Made by a program: the position numbers and the translations under genes. The notes under the pieces were generated by a model. That model was not told the DNA's origin and did no database searches. It saw only the letters and a program-made list of their open reading frames with translations. This document shows, in pieces, positions 1 to 5,785 of a DNA stretch of 7,889 nucleotides (its first letter is position 1; each line of letters begins with the position of its first letter). This stretch comes from Nitrospira sp. (GTDB taxonomy: Bacteria > Nitrospirota > Nitrospiria > Nitrospirales > Nitrospiraceae), in assembly GCA_025363325.1 (NCBI GenBank), contig JANYEF010000114.1, positions 1 to 7,889 of the forward strand, written 5' to 3'.

Positions 1-264
1 CTCCTGATGGATGAGCCCTGCAGCGCACTCGATCCGCTCTCCAGCGGCGTTGTCGAAGACCTGATCGTCGGCCTGCGGGGTCGCTACACGGTATTGATCG
101 TGACCCATAATCTTGCGCAGGCCCGTCGCATCGCGGATTACGCCGCCTTGTTCTGGGTTCAAAACGGATCTGGGCAGCTGATTGAAACAGGGACGGCTAA
201 GCAGATCTTTGAAGAGCCCCGTGAACCGCTGACCGCGGCCTATGTGAGCGGCATGCGAGGATAG
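1..264 (+). CDS. pstB: Phosphate ABC transporter ATP-binding protein PstB, C-terminal part (5' end outside window)
   Basis: This is the last 87 residues of an ABC-transporter ATPase; the start lies upstream of the window. PstB hydrolyses ATP on the inner face of the membrane to drive phosphate import through PstA/PstC. The fragment begins in the Walker B segment (LLMDEP, with the catalytic Glu at fragment residue 5). It continues with the D-loop (SALDP) and the switch histidine in VTHN (fragment residue 36). The post-H-loop text (AQARRIADYAALFW) and the tail (IFEEP...TAAYVSGMRG) follow the PstB pattern, in which the protein ends in a Tyr-[IV]-[ST]-Gly-x-x-Gly motif. That makes phosphate much more likely than another substrate, although the signature motif and Walker A cannot be checked here. 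No phoU follows; a regulator with a PhoB-like DNA-binding domain comes next. Confidence 0.85.
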   Translation, partial: LLMDEPCSALDPLSSGVVEDLIVGLRGRYTVLIVTHNLAQARRIADYAALFWVQNGSGQLIETGTAKQIFEEPREPLTAAYVSGMRG

Positions 265-599
265 ATGTTGTCACCGACTGAAACACACAGTCTGTCGGCC
301 GCCGGTTCAGGATCGATACATCTGCGTCGCTGTAGGTATGTGGTTTCTGGGAACCGATGGTTCCATGAAGATCGGACATAAGTATGGCTGCGAAAGACAA
401 GGTCAGATCACGCCTCACTCCAATTTCTTCGAATCCCTCCAGGGATCCGAGGGATCCACGGAGCATGAGACTCGGTCAGCTATCGGTCAAGCCGGAGCCC
501 AGGCGTGCCCGTGAATGGCGGTCGCTGACCTTGATTGTCGAGCTTCAAGCCGGCGTCCATGCTCCCTCTCACCATGTTCCTGCTGGATCTCGCGTCGTC
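265..599. other. Intergenic stretch after pstB with several short inverted repeats
   Basis: No recognisable gene lies in these 335 bases. An open frame in phase with the downstream regulator extends back to an ATG at 384, but its extra 72 residues are Arg/Pro/Ser-rich and resemble no domain I know. Small inverted repeats are present: GACTG...CAGTC (276-280 and 288-292, 7-nt loop) just after the pstB stop, GGAACC-GAT-GGTTCC (350-364), and the 433-458 cluster listed separately. None is followed by a T-tract, so none qualifies as an intrinsic terminator. I saw no convincing Pho box or -35/-10 pair. Confidence 0.5.
433..458. repeat. Inverted and tandem repeat cluster built on AGGGATCC
   Basis: ATCCCTC (433-439) and GAGGGAT (449-455) are perfect 7-bp inverted arms with a 9-nt loop. 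An alternative pairing is ATCCCT-CC-AGGGAT (433-446). AGGGATCC also occurs as a direct tandem with a 9-bp period (441-449 and 450-458). It could form a GC-rich hairpin in RNA or be a repressor site; the sequence does not decide between these. Confidence 0.45.
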
Positions 600-1067
600 A
601 TGCTCCCAGTCCTGGTCATCGAACCTGACGATCCGCCCGAGGTGCTCCCTGAACACGAGGGTCCAGCACAACTTGAATCCGTGTCAGCGTCGAGGCAAGA
701 CGGCATCAAGGCTTCGGTCGTCGCTACGGAGGGCATAACGGTTGCTCGTCCCAAACAGACCCGTTATGTCTACGGGTCGCTCGTTCTCGATTCATCGCGG
801 CACGAGGTCCACACGAACGGTCATGAAATCGAATTGACTCACAAAGAGTTCGGTTTGCTGGAATGCTTTCTCAAAAATCCAGGACATGTCCTATCACGAG
901 ACACCCTGTTGAACGTGGCCTGGGGATACGACTACTATGGAACGACCCGTACTGTCGATGTCCATGTCCGGATGCTCAAACGGAAAATCCCCTTGCTCGG
1001 GCCAGCCATCGTTTGCATTCGTTCGCTCGGCTATAAGCTGTACGAGAATCGTGAGTCTGTTTTCTGA
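600..1067 (+). CDS. OmpR/PhoB-type response regulator with truncated receiver domain and intact winged-helix domain
   Basis: This is a DNA-binding transcription regulator of 155 residues if started at ATG 600; full-length family members have about 225-235. Residues 4-42 look like the beginning of a receiver domain: VLVIEPDD matches strand 1 with its acidic pocket, and LESVSASRQDGIKA matches strand 2 and helix 2. The sequence then passes straight into the linker, so strands 3-5, the phospho-acceptor Asp and the conserved Thr/Ser and Lys are absent. Residues 56-149 are a complete winged helix: the beta platform (YGSLVLD), a first helix (LTHKEFGLLECFL), the transactivation-loop region (VLSRDTLLNVAWG), the recognition helix (TRTVDVHVRMLKRK) and the wing (IRSLGYKLYE). 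I chose 600 because the receiver-like text begins three residues later, as in normal regulators, although no good Shine-Dalgarno is seen. ATG 384 and ATG 465 are longer in-frame alternatives. It may bind DNA without phosphorylation control or be an eroding pseudogene. Its place behind pstB suggests a PhoB origin. Confidence 0.6.
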   Translation: MLPVLVIEPDDPPEVLPEHEGPAQLESVSASRQDGIKASVVATEGITVARPKQTRYVYGSLVLDSSRHEVHTNGHEIELTHKEFGLLECFLKNPGHVLSRDTLLNVAWGYDYYGTTRTVDVHVRMLKRKIPLLGPAIVCIRSLGYKLYENRESVF

Positions 1068-1089
1068 GTGTTTTCTGCCGACACGTACC

Positions 1090-1260
1090 CTTCACCAGTA
1101 AGGCGTACCTGTGCCTCTTCCCCGCATCGTCTTCGAATGCCGGTGGACCGACAGAACTTTTGGAGTAGATGAATGGTGGGTCGGCTATTTGATACCGGCT
1201 GAACCAGCACTTTGTCGGCACTATCGGATGGCTGTTCACCGTTGCTGGGCAGGATAGTCA
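1090..1260 (+). pseudogene. Possible remnant of a sensor histidine kinase ATP-binding domain
   Basis: No continuous frame exists, but pieces in order resemble the end of a HisKA/HATPase kinase. Around 1092-1113, the G1-like text (Thr-Ser-Lys-Gly-Val-Pro, compare DTGKGIP) is recovered if one base is restored near 1101. Immediately after, 1114-1160 gives LPRIVFECRWTDRT, compare the F-box LPRIFERFYRVDR. The 1178-1255 segment gives GSAI, a stop codon, then LNQHFVGTIGWLFTVAG, compare the G2 box and the following LAIVKHLVETHGGRFTVAS-type text. A kinase gene usually follows its response regulator, and that regulator is itself damaged. The upstream two thirds of such a kinase are missing. The match rests on short motifs read by eye, so confidence is modest. 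Confidence 0.33.
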
Positions 1261-1563
1261 CGACGAGATCGACCCGAATCTGTCGCGCTCTTATGACTGG
1301 AGTAACGCTGGCAAGGTGGTCGTGCCGAAACCGAGGCCATAACCTCACGGATAGAGGAAGCCACCTCGTCGCAGACTCGACGGAATGTTTCTCGTCGTTG
1401 TTCGGAGGACTCTGTGACGGCTGCCGAATCGCCTCTGAGCGCGGAGAAAACTCGGCTGGGGGACTTTTCAGCACGCTGTTACTAATGGCGCATCCATCAG
1501 CATCGTCTCCATGCGTCCCCCGAGTCTATCGTCAATAATCATCGAACCATCAAACAGAAACAT
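1261..1563. other. Gene-poor stretch, no recognisable content
   Basis: Open frames exist on both strands here (for example plus 1212-1538 and minus 1031-1474), but their translations are Arg/Ser/Cys-rich and resemble no family I know. The frames overlap each other and lack Shine-Dalgarno signals. An imperfect long-range inverted repeat (CTCGG...GGGGAC at 1451-1464 against GTCCCCCGAG at 1515-1524) is the only structure noted. The stretch is best read as decayed DNA between the eroded regulator pair and arsR. Confidence 0.4.
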
Positions 1564-1887
1564 TTACCGGCGCCGACTTGGCCGAATCCCCTTCCTCACC
1601 ACGGTCGTGAACGACGCCACGAAATCTTCAATCTCCTCGACGGCATCAGAATTGATTGTGTAATAGATCCAGCGGCCTTCCGGACGATCGTGAATCAAGC
1701 CTGCATCCTTGAGCACTTTCAGGTGAAAAGAGAGACGTGACTGCCCAGTCTGAAGGGCCTCGGTTAGCTCACACACGCAACGCTCGCCCTCCTTGAGCCG
1801 ATCGAGAATGTCCAGCCGCGTCTCATCTGCAAGCGCGTGGCACAGTTCAGCTGTTTTAGCTCGATTTTTCCCCGACAGCGTAGGCAT
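1564..1887 (-). CDS. ArsR/SmtB-family metalloregulatory transcriptional repressor
   Basis: This is a complete 107-residue dimeric winged-helix repressor of the ArsR/SmtB type. In this family, metal or metalloid binding releases the protein from its operator. Residues 14-31 (ELCHALADETRLDILDRL) form the family's first helices. The recognition region is QSRLSFHLKVLKDAGLI (residues 49-65), followed by the wing RPEGRWIYYTI (68-78). Cys37-Val-Cys39 sits where arsenic-sensing ArsR proteins carry their CVC pair, and a further Cys is at position 16; As(III) or Sb(III) is therefore a plausible inducer, but this is inferred. No arsenic transporter or reductase is adjacent. Its neighbours are the divergent hflKC operon and decayed DNA. 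The start ATG is preceded only by AAGAAAG, a weak ribosome site. A -10 element with an overlapping inverted repeat just upstream suggests autorepression. Confidence 0.88.
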   Translation of the reverse strand: MPTLSGKNRAKTAELCHALADETRLDILDRLKEGERCVCELTEALQTGQSRLSFHLKVLKDAGLIHDRPEGRWIYYTINSDAVEEIEDFVASFTTVVRKGIRPSRRR

Positions 1888-1898
1888 GCTTTCTTATA

Positions 1899-1916
1899 CA
1901 TCAAGATTATATGATG
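1899..1916 (-). promoter_or_regulatory. arsR -10 element overlapped by a candidate operator
   Basis: On the minus strand TATAAT occupies 1911-1906, placing transcription start about 11 nt before the arsR ATG. The inverted arms CATCA (1899-1903) and TGATG (1912-1916) flank it, as expected for an ArsR operator that blocks its own promoter. A second TTGAT lies next to the repeat on the upstream side. No good -35 is visible at 16-18 nt. The site also lies in the divergent spacer before hflK, so binding could in principle touch that promoter. Confidence 0.4.
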
Positions 1917-1950
1917 GATCAATGGGAGAATATCGTGATTGCGTAAGCTT

Positions 1951-1979
1951 CTGACAGTCTGCTAAGGTGACGAGATAGA
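1951..1979 (+). promoter_or_regulatory. Weak candidate promoter for hflKC
   Basis: CTGACA (1951-1956) is one base from the -35 consensus and lies 17 nt before GATAGA (1974-1979), a poor -10. It would start transcription near 1986, about 30 nt before hflK. No better pair was found in the spacer. Confidence 0.22.
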
Positions 1980-2014
1980 GTTCCTCCGCAATCATCTTCG
2001 GACGAATACCTCAC

Positions 2015-3073
2015 ATGGTCTGGGACCCCAAAGAAGATCCTTGGAGTAAGAAGCGCGACCCGCTTGAGGATGCCCTCAGGCAGGCCCAATCGCAATTCAA
2101 GAATCTGATGCCCTCATTCAAGAATCTGATGCCCTCAAGCGGCTTCAGAAACATCGCGTTGGCAGGGCTGCTCATCTTTCTCGCCTGGCAGAGCGCCTTT
2201 ATCGTCGCCCCGGATGAGGAGGGCGTCGTCAAACGATTTGGCGCCCCTGTCCGAACCGTGGCGCCTGGTCCCCATATGAAAATTCCCTTCGTCGAAACCG
2301 TCCTGCAGCCAAAAGTCCAAAAACTCCACCGTATCGAGGTAGGCTTCCGGACAGATCGGCAAGGCCGCCAGCAAATGCTGGCGCAAGAGGCCCTGATGCT
2401 CACCGGCGACATGAACATCCTGGCCATCGAATTCATCGTGCAATACAAAATTAAGGAGTCTGCGAACTATCTCTTTAACGTCGCAGAAATCCATGAGACG
2501 ATCGGCAAAGCTGCCGAGGCCGCAATGCGGGAAGTGGTCGGTAAGGGCAAGATCGACGAGGCGTTGACGACCGGCAAAGCCCAGATCCAGCAAGATACCC
2601 AGATACTCCTCCAATCCCTTCTCGACCAGTATCAGGGCGGCGTCCAGGTCGCTGCCATCCAACTCCAGGACGTCAGTCCTCCCGATGCCGTGGCAGCTGC
2701 ATTCAAGGATGTGACGAATGCGAAGGAAGATCGAGAGAAACTGATCAACCAGTCTCAGAGCTATCGCAACGACATTCTCCCTAAAGCCCAAGGCGAAGCC
2801 GCTCAGGTGGTGAACCAGGCCAAGGGCAACGCCCAGGCGCGACTGAATCGCGCCCAAGGTGAGGCCAACCGTTTTCTGGCGACTTTGAAAGAGTACAATC
2901 AAGCTAAAGACATCATCAGCAAGCGGATCTATATCGAAACCATGGAAGAAATCCTCCCGAACATCGAGAAAGTCATCATTGATGGCAAGGCAGGAGATCG
3001 TGTGCTTCCGTACCTTCCGCTCGAGCGTCTCAAACCCAGGACCGGCACCGCCGTTGAGGACCAGAAACCATGA
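2015..3073 (+). CDS. hflK: FtsH protease modulator HflK (SPFH/band-7 membrane protein)
   Basis: HflK is a subunit of the HflKC complex, which assembles around the membrane AAA protease FtsH and modulates its degradation of membrane proteins. The protein has 352 residues, shorter than the roughly 420 of the E. coli form. The cytoplasmic N-terminus starts with a WDP...DPW motif typical of HflK, here without a long Gly-rich run. One membrane segment spans about residues 46-64 (NIALAGLLIFLAW...). The SPFH domain follows, opening APDEEGVVKRFG and PGPHMKIPF, to about residue 240. An Ala/Gln/Glu-rich coiled coil (about 245-315) and the HflK-type ending (IEKVIIDG) complete it. FKNLMPS is duplicated in tandem at residues 28-41. 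GGACGAA 8 nt before the ATG is a weak ribosome site. The stop codon overlaps the hflC start, indicating one transcript and coupled translation. Confidence 0.93.
   Translation: MVWDPKEDPWSKKRDPLEDALRQAQSQFKNLMPSFKNLMPSSGFRNIALAGLLIFLAWQSAFIVAPDEEGVVKRFGAPVRTVAPGPHMKIPFVETVLQPKVQKLHRIEVGFRTDRQGRQQMLAQEALMLTGDMNILAIEFIVQYKIKESANYLFNVAEIHETIGKAAEAAMREVVGKGKIDEALTTGKAQIQQDTQILLQSLLDQYQGGVQVAAIQLQDVSPPDAVAAAFKDVTNAKEDREKLINQSQSYRNDILPKAQGEAAQVVNQAKGNAQARLNRAQGEANRFLATLKEYNQAKDIISKRIYIETMEEILPNIEKVIIDGKAGDRVLPYLPLERLKPRTGTAVEDQKP
2096..2137 (+). repeat. Perfect 21-bp tandem duplication inside hflK
   Basis: Two identical 21-bp units (2096-2116 and 2117-2137) run head to tail in frame. Each encodes FKNLMPS, just before the transmembrane segment of HflK. 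Complete identity, including third codon positions, indicates a recent slippage or duplication event. Confidence 0.95.
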
Positions 3074-3930
3074 ACAAGCAGGGGTTCCTCATTGCACTCG
3101 TGGTGGTCGTCATCGGATTGTTTTTCCTGGGAGCCTCACCGCTCTTCACCGTGGACATCACCCAGAATGCGATCGTGGTTCAACTCGGGAAGCCTGTCCG
3201 CAATATCACGGAGCCGGGGCTCTATGTGAAAGTGCCGTTTATTCAAGAGGTCACCTACTTCGATAAGCGCCTGCTGGACTACGACTCAGATGCGCAAGAT
3301 GTGATCACACAAGACAAGAAAACCCTCCTTCTTGACAACTACGCCAAATGGCGGATTGTCGACCCCCTCAAGGTCTATCAGAACTTTCAAACCCAACGGG
3401 GCGCGCTGCAACGGCTCAACGATATTATCTATTCTGAACTCCGGGTCGAGCTCGGACGCCATGATCTTCTGGAGATCGTCGCGGATCACCGGGCCGATCT
3501 CATGAAAATCGTGACCCAGCGGTCGCATGAGAAGGCGTCCGCGTATGGGATCGAGATTCAGGATGTGAGAATCAAACGCGCTGACCTTCCTGAGCAGAAC
3601 GAGAAGGCCGTGTTCGCCAGAATGCAAGCTGAACGGGAACGACAGGCGAAGCAATACCGTGCGGAAGGCGCTGAAGAAGCGCAGAAAATCCGTTCAGAGG
3701 CGGAAAAGGATCGCGAGATTATTCTGGCTCAAGCGTACAAGGAATCGGAAGAACTTCGTGGCGCGGGGGATGCGAAGGCCTTTAAGGTCTATGCTGACGC
3801 CTACCGTCAGGATCCTCATTTTTTTGAATTTACTCGCTCGATGGAAGCCTACAAGAAAACCTTCAAAGATAAGTCCACCCTGGTGGTGAGTCCTGACTCA
3901 GAATTCTTCCGCTATCTGAAACAGCGCTAG
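3070..3930 (+). CDS. hflC: FtsH protease modulator HflC (SPFH/band-7 membrane protein)
   Basis: HflC is the partner of HflK in the ring-forming complex that encloses FtsH. It has 286 residues (E. coli form about 334). An N-terminal membrane anchor lies at about residues 5-23 (FLIALVVVVIGLFFLG). It is followed by the SPFH domain, with the hallmark texts VDITQNAIVVQLGKPVR, EPGLYVKVPFI and YFDKRLL. The late SPFH segment IQDVRIKRADLP leads into a charged helical region rich in Ala, Glu, Lys and Arg (about residues 178-240). The conserved ending DPHFFEF.RSMEAYKKTF is present. Its ATG overlaps the hflK TGA in an ATGA, and GAGGA (3056-3060) sits 9 nt upstream, so the start is well supported. The gene ends 3 nt from the stop of the opposing fhs. 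Confidence 0.94.
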   Translation: MNKQGFLIALVVVVIGLFFLGASPLFTVDITQNAIVVQLGKPVRNITEPGLYVKVPFIQEVTYFDKRLLDYDSDAQDVITQDKKTLLLDNYAKWRIVDPLKVYQNFQTQRGALQRLNDIIYSELRVELGRHDLLEIVADHRADLMKIVTQRSHEKASAYGIEIQDVRIKRADLPEQNEKAVFARMQAERERQAKQYRAEGAEEAQKIRSEAEKDREIILAQAYKESEELRGAGDAKAFKVYADAYRQDPHFFEFTRSMEAYKKTFKDKSTLVVSPDSEFFRYLKQR

Positions 3931-3933
3931 CCT

Positions 3934-5616
3934 TCAGGACAGCCCCACAATCTCGCCCGTGCCTGGATCAATTCCAATGCGTTCCCCGGCTGGCTTCTTG
4001 GGCAACCCCGGCATGAGTTGAATGCCTGAACAGACCGCCGTGAGAAACCCAGCCCCTGCGAGCACTCGCACCTCCTTGATCGGCAACGTAAACCCTGATG
4101 GGCGCCCTTTCAACGCCGGATCGTGCGACAGCGATAATGGCGTCTTGGCCATGCAGATGGGCAGCTGAGCAAGTCCGAGCTGCTGCGCCAATTCGATGTC
4201 TCGTTCGGCCACTGCGTCGAACGACACGGCCGAGGCCCCATACATTTGCGTGGCAATGGTCTGGATTTTCTTCTTGATCGGCCAGGCGACGTCATATAAA
4301 TGCCTAAACGTAGACGTTTCCCCTGTGGCTCTGACCACCGCCCTCGCTAAATCTTCAGCCCCTTTACCGCCATCGGCCCAATGGGTTGAGACCGCAGCAT
4401 CCACCGCACCAACCTCTCGGGACCGCTCTCGAACCCATTCCAGCTCAGCCACCGGATCATCGACGAACGCATTGACCGCCACCACCACGGGCACCCCATG
4501 GGCTTTCACGTTCGCAATGTGCTGCTCCAAGTTCGCAAAGCCTTTTACCAATGCCTCCTGATTCGGTCCGGTAAGCCCTGCCGGGAGCGGGGCTCCAACC
4601 TTGACCGCTCCTCCACCACCGTGAAGCTTGAGTGCGCGAAGCGTAGCGACCACCACGGCCGCCGCTGGCTTGAATCCTGATAGGCGGCACTTGATGTTGA
4701 AAAATTTCTCCGCCCCGAGATCACTCCCGAATCCAGCCTCCGTGATGACATAGTTCGCACAACGCAATGCGATGGCATCGGAAAGAATCGAACAATTCCC
4801 GTGGGCGATATTACCGAACGGACCCGTATGCACGAACGCCGCGGTTCCCTCCAGCGTCTGAACCAAGTTCGGCAACAACGCGTCTCTCAGCAAGACTGCC
4901 ATGGACCCGGCACATTCAAACTCTTCTGCCCGCACTGGCTTACCATCCGTTGTAAACCCAACGATGATCTGCCCAAGCCTGCGGCGCAGGTCGGCTTGAC
5001 TCGATGCTAAAGCGAGCATCGCCATGACTTCGGAAGCTTCCGTGATCACAAACTGGCCCGTGCGACCCGCAGTCCCCTCTCCCAGCGAGATCTGCCGTAA
5101 CGCCCGATCGCTAACTCCCAACGTCCGTGGCCAGGTGATCCGATTCGGATCCACCCGAAGCGCATTCCCATGAAACAGGTGATTATCAACAAATGCTGAC
5201 AAGAGATTGTGACTGGCAGATACTGCGTGGGCGTCGCCGGTCAGATGGAGGTTGATCTCTTCCATCGGAAGGACTTGCGCCCGCCCTCCCCCTGTTCCTC
5301 CACCTTTGATCCCAAACACCGGCCCCAACGAAGGCTGCCGAAGCGTGACGGCCGTTCGATGGCCCAGGCGGGAAAGGCCCATGGCAAGCCCGATGGAAGT
5401 TGTTGTCTTGCCCTCCCCGAGCGGGGTCGGATTGATGGCAGTCACGAGTATATACTTACCAAGTGGCGCAGCATGAAGCCGCTCAAGTACGTCAAGCGAA
5501 ACCTTCGCCTTCAACTTTCCGTACGGAAGTAGTTCGCTGGCCTGGATGCCAAGCTGATCAGCGACATCCTGAATTGGACGCGCCTTCACTGATCGATTAA
5601 TCTCAATATCTGTCAT
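3934..5616 (-). CDS. fhs: Formate-tetrahydrofolate ligase
   Basis: This cytoplasmic enzyme uses ATP to join formate to tetrahydrofolate, giving 10-formyl-tetrahydrofolate for one-carbon metabolism. The protein has 560 residues, the usual length of the family. The nucleotide-binding loop PTPLGEGKTT is at residues 63-72. It is followed by the family signatures RQPSLGPVFGIKGG (93-106), PMEEINLHLTGD and LLSAFVDNHLFHGNAL. The Gly-rich loop reads GGGTGGGR, where the better-known enzymes have GGAAGGGY. The C-terminus (RIGIDPGTGEIVGLS) is complete. The ATG at 5616 has no clear Shine-Dalgarno, but homology begins within the first 15 residues and no better in-frame start is seen. It stands alone; folD or other folate genes are not adjacent in this window. 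An extended -10 lies upstream, and a 9-codon frame overlaps the start codon. Confidence 0.95.
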   Translation of the reverse strand: MTDIEINRSVKARPIQDVADQLGIQASELLPYGKLKAKVSLDVLERLHAAPLGKYILVTAINPTPLGEGKTTTSIGLAMGLSRLGHRTAVTLRQPSLGPVFGIKGGGTGGGRAQVLPMEEINLHLTGDAHAVSASHNLLSAFVDNHLFHGNALRVDPNRITWPRTLGVSDRALRQISLGEGTAGRTGQFVITEASEVMAMLALASSQADLRRRLGQIIVGFTTDGKPVRAEEFECAGSMAVLLRDALLPNLVQTLEGTAAFVHTGPFGNIAHGNCSILSDAIALRCANYVITEAGFGSDLGAEKFFNIKCRLSGFKPAAAVVVATLRALKLHGGGGAVKVGAPLPAGLTGPNQEALVKGFANLEQHIANVKAHGVPVVVAVNAFVDDPVAELEWVRERSREVGAVDAAVSTHWADGGKGAEDLARAVVRATGETSTFRHLYDVAWPIKKKIQTIATQMYGASAVSFDAVAERDIELAQQLGLAQLPICMAKTPLSLSHDPALKGRPSGFTLPIKEVRVLAGAGFLTAVCSGIQLMPGLPKKPAGERIGIDPGTGEIVGLS

Positions 5617-5659
5617 AGGTCGAGTAAGGCATGATCTCTACTGCGAAAATGACGAGTGA

Positions 5660-5668
5660 ATTATAACA
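5660..5668 (-). promoter_or_regulatory. Extended -10 promoter element for fhs
   Basis: The minus strand reads TGTTATAAT (5668-5660), a perfect extended -10 (TGn-TATAAT) in an AT-rich patch. Transcription would start near 5653, leaving a leader of about 37 nt to the fhs ATG. There is no good -35 at normal spacing, which extended -10 promoters tolerate. Confidence 0.5.
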
Positions 5669-5713
5669 TAGAAATTAATTCGATTCGGTGATGTTGGTGA
5701 ATGAGAGGGGTGA

Positions 5714-5737
5714 GTTCATTGCGGCCCCGCCATGAAC
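5714..5737. other. Hairpin between the M23 peptidase gene and fhs
   Basis: GTTCAT (5714-5719) pairs with ATGAAC (5732-5737). After one mismatch, GCG (5721-5723) pairs with CGC (5728-5730) around GCCC. It lies 49 nt past the peptidase stop on the minus strand and upstream of the fhs promoter, as a transcription terminator would. There is no T-tract after it, so it may only slow or stabilise transcript ends. Confidence 0.35.
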
Positions 5738-5785
5738 CGATTGGTTGATGGCGAGGCCAGCGAGCGAAGAGGGACGCCTAACGAG

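Noticed and set aside
265..300. Terminator after pstB
   Set aside because: A small stem (GACTG...CAGTC) is present but it is only 5 bp and lacks a T-tract, so it was not called as a terminator.
1076..1220. 8-bp inverted repeat TGCCGACA / TGTCGGCA about 130 nt apart
   Set aside because: An 8-mer at this distance is expected by chance in a window of this size, and the arms are too far apart for a hairpin.
1031..1474. 147-codon minus-strand open frame
   Set aside because: It overlaps the winged-helix gene and the kinase-like debris, has no recognisable domain and no Shine-Dalgarno. It is probably a shadow frame.
1212..1538. 108-codon plus-strand open frame with a faint PAS-like stretch (LFGGLCDGCRIASERG)
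   Set aside because: The similarity is too short, it would lie after rather than before the kinase remnant, and no ribosome site is present.
2135..2902. 255-codon minus-strand open frame inside hflK
   Set aside because: It is antisense to a gene with clear HflK homology; its translation is a codon-bias shadow.
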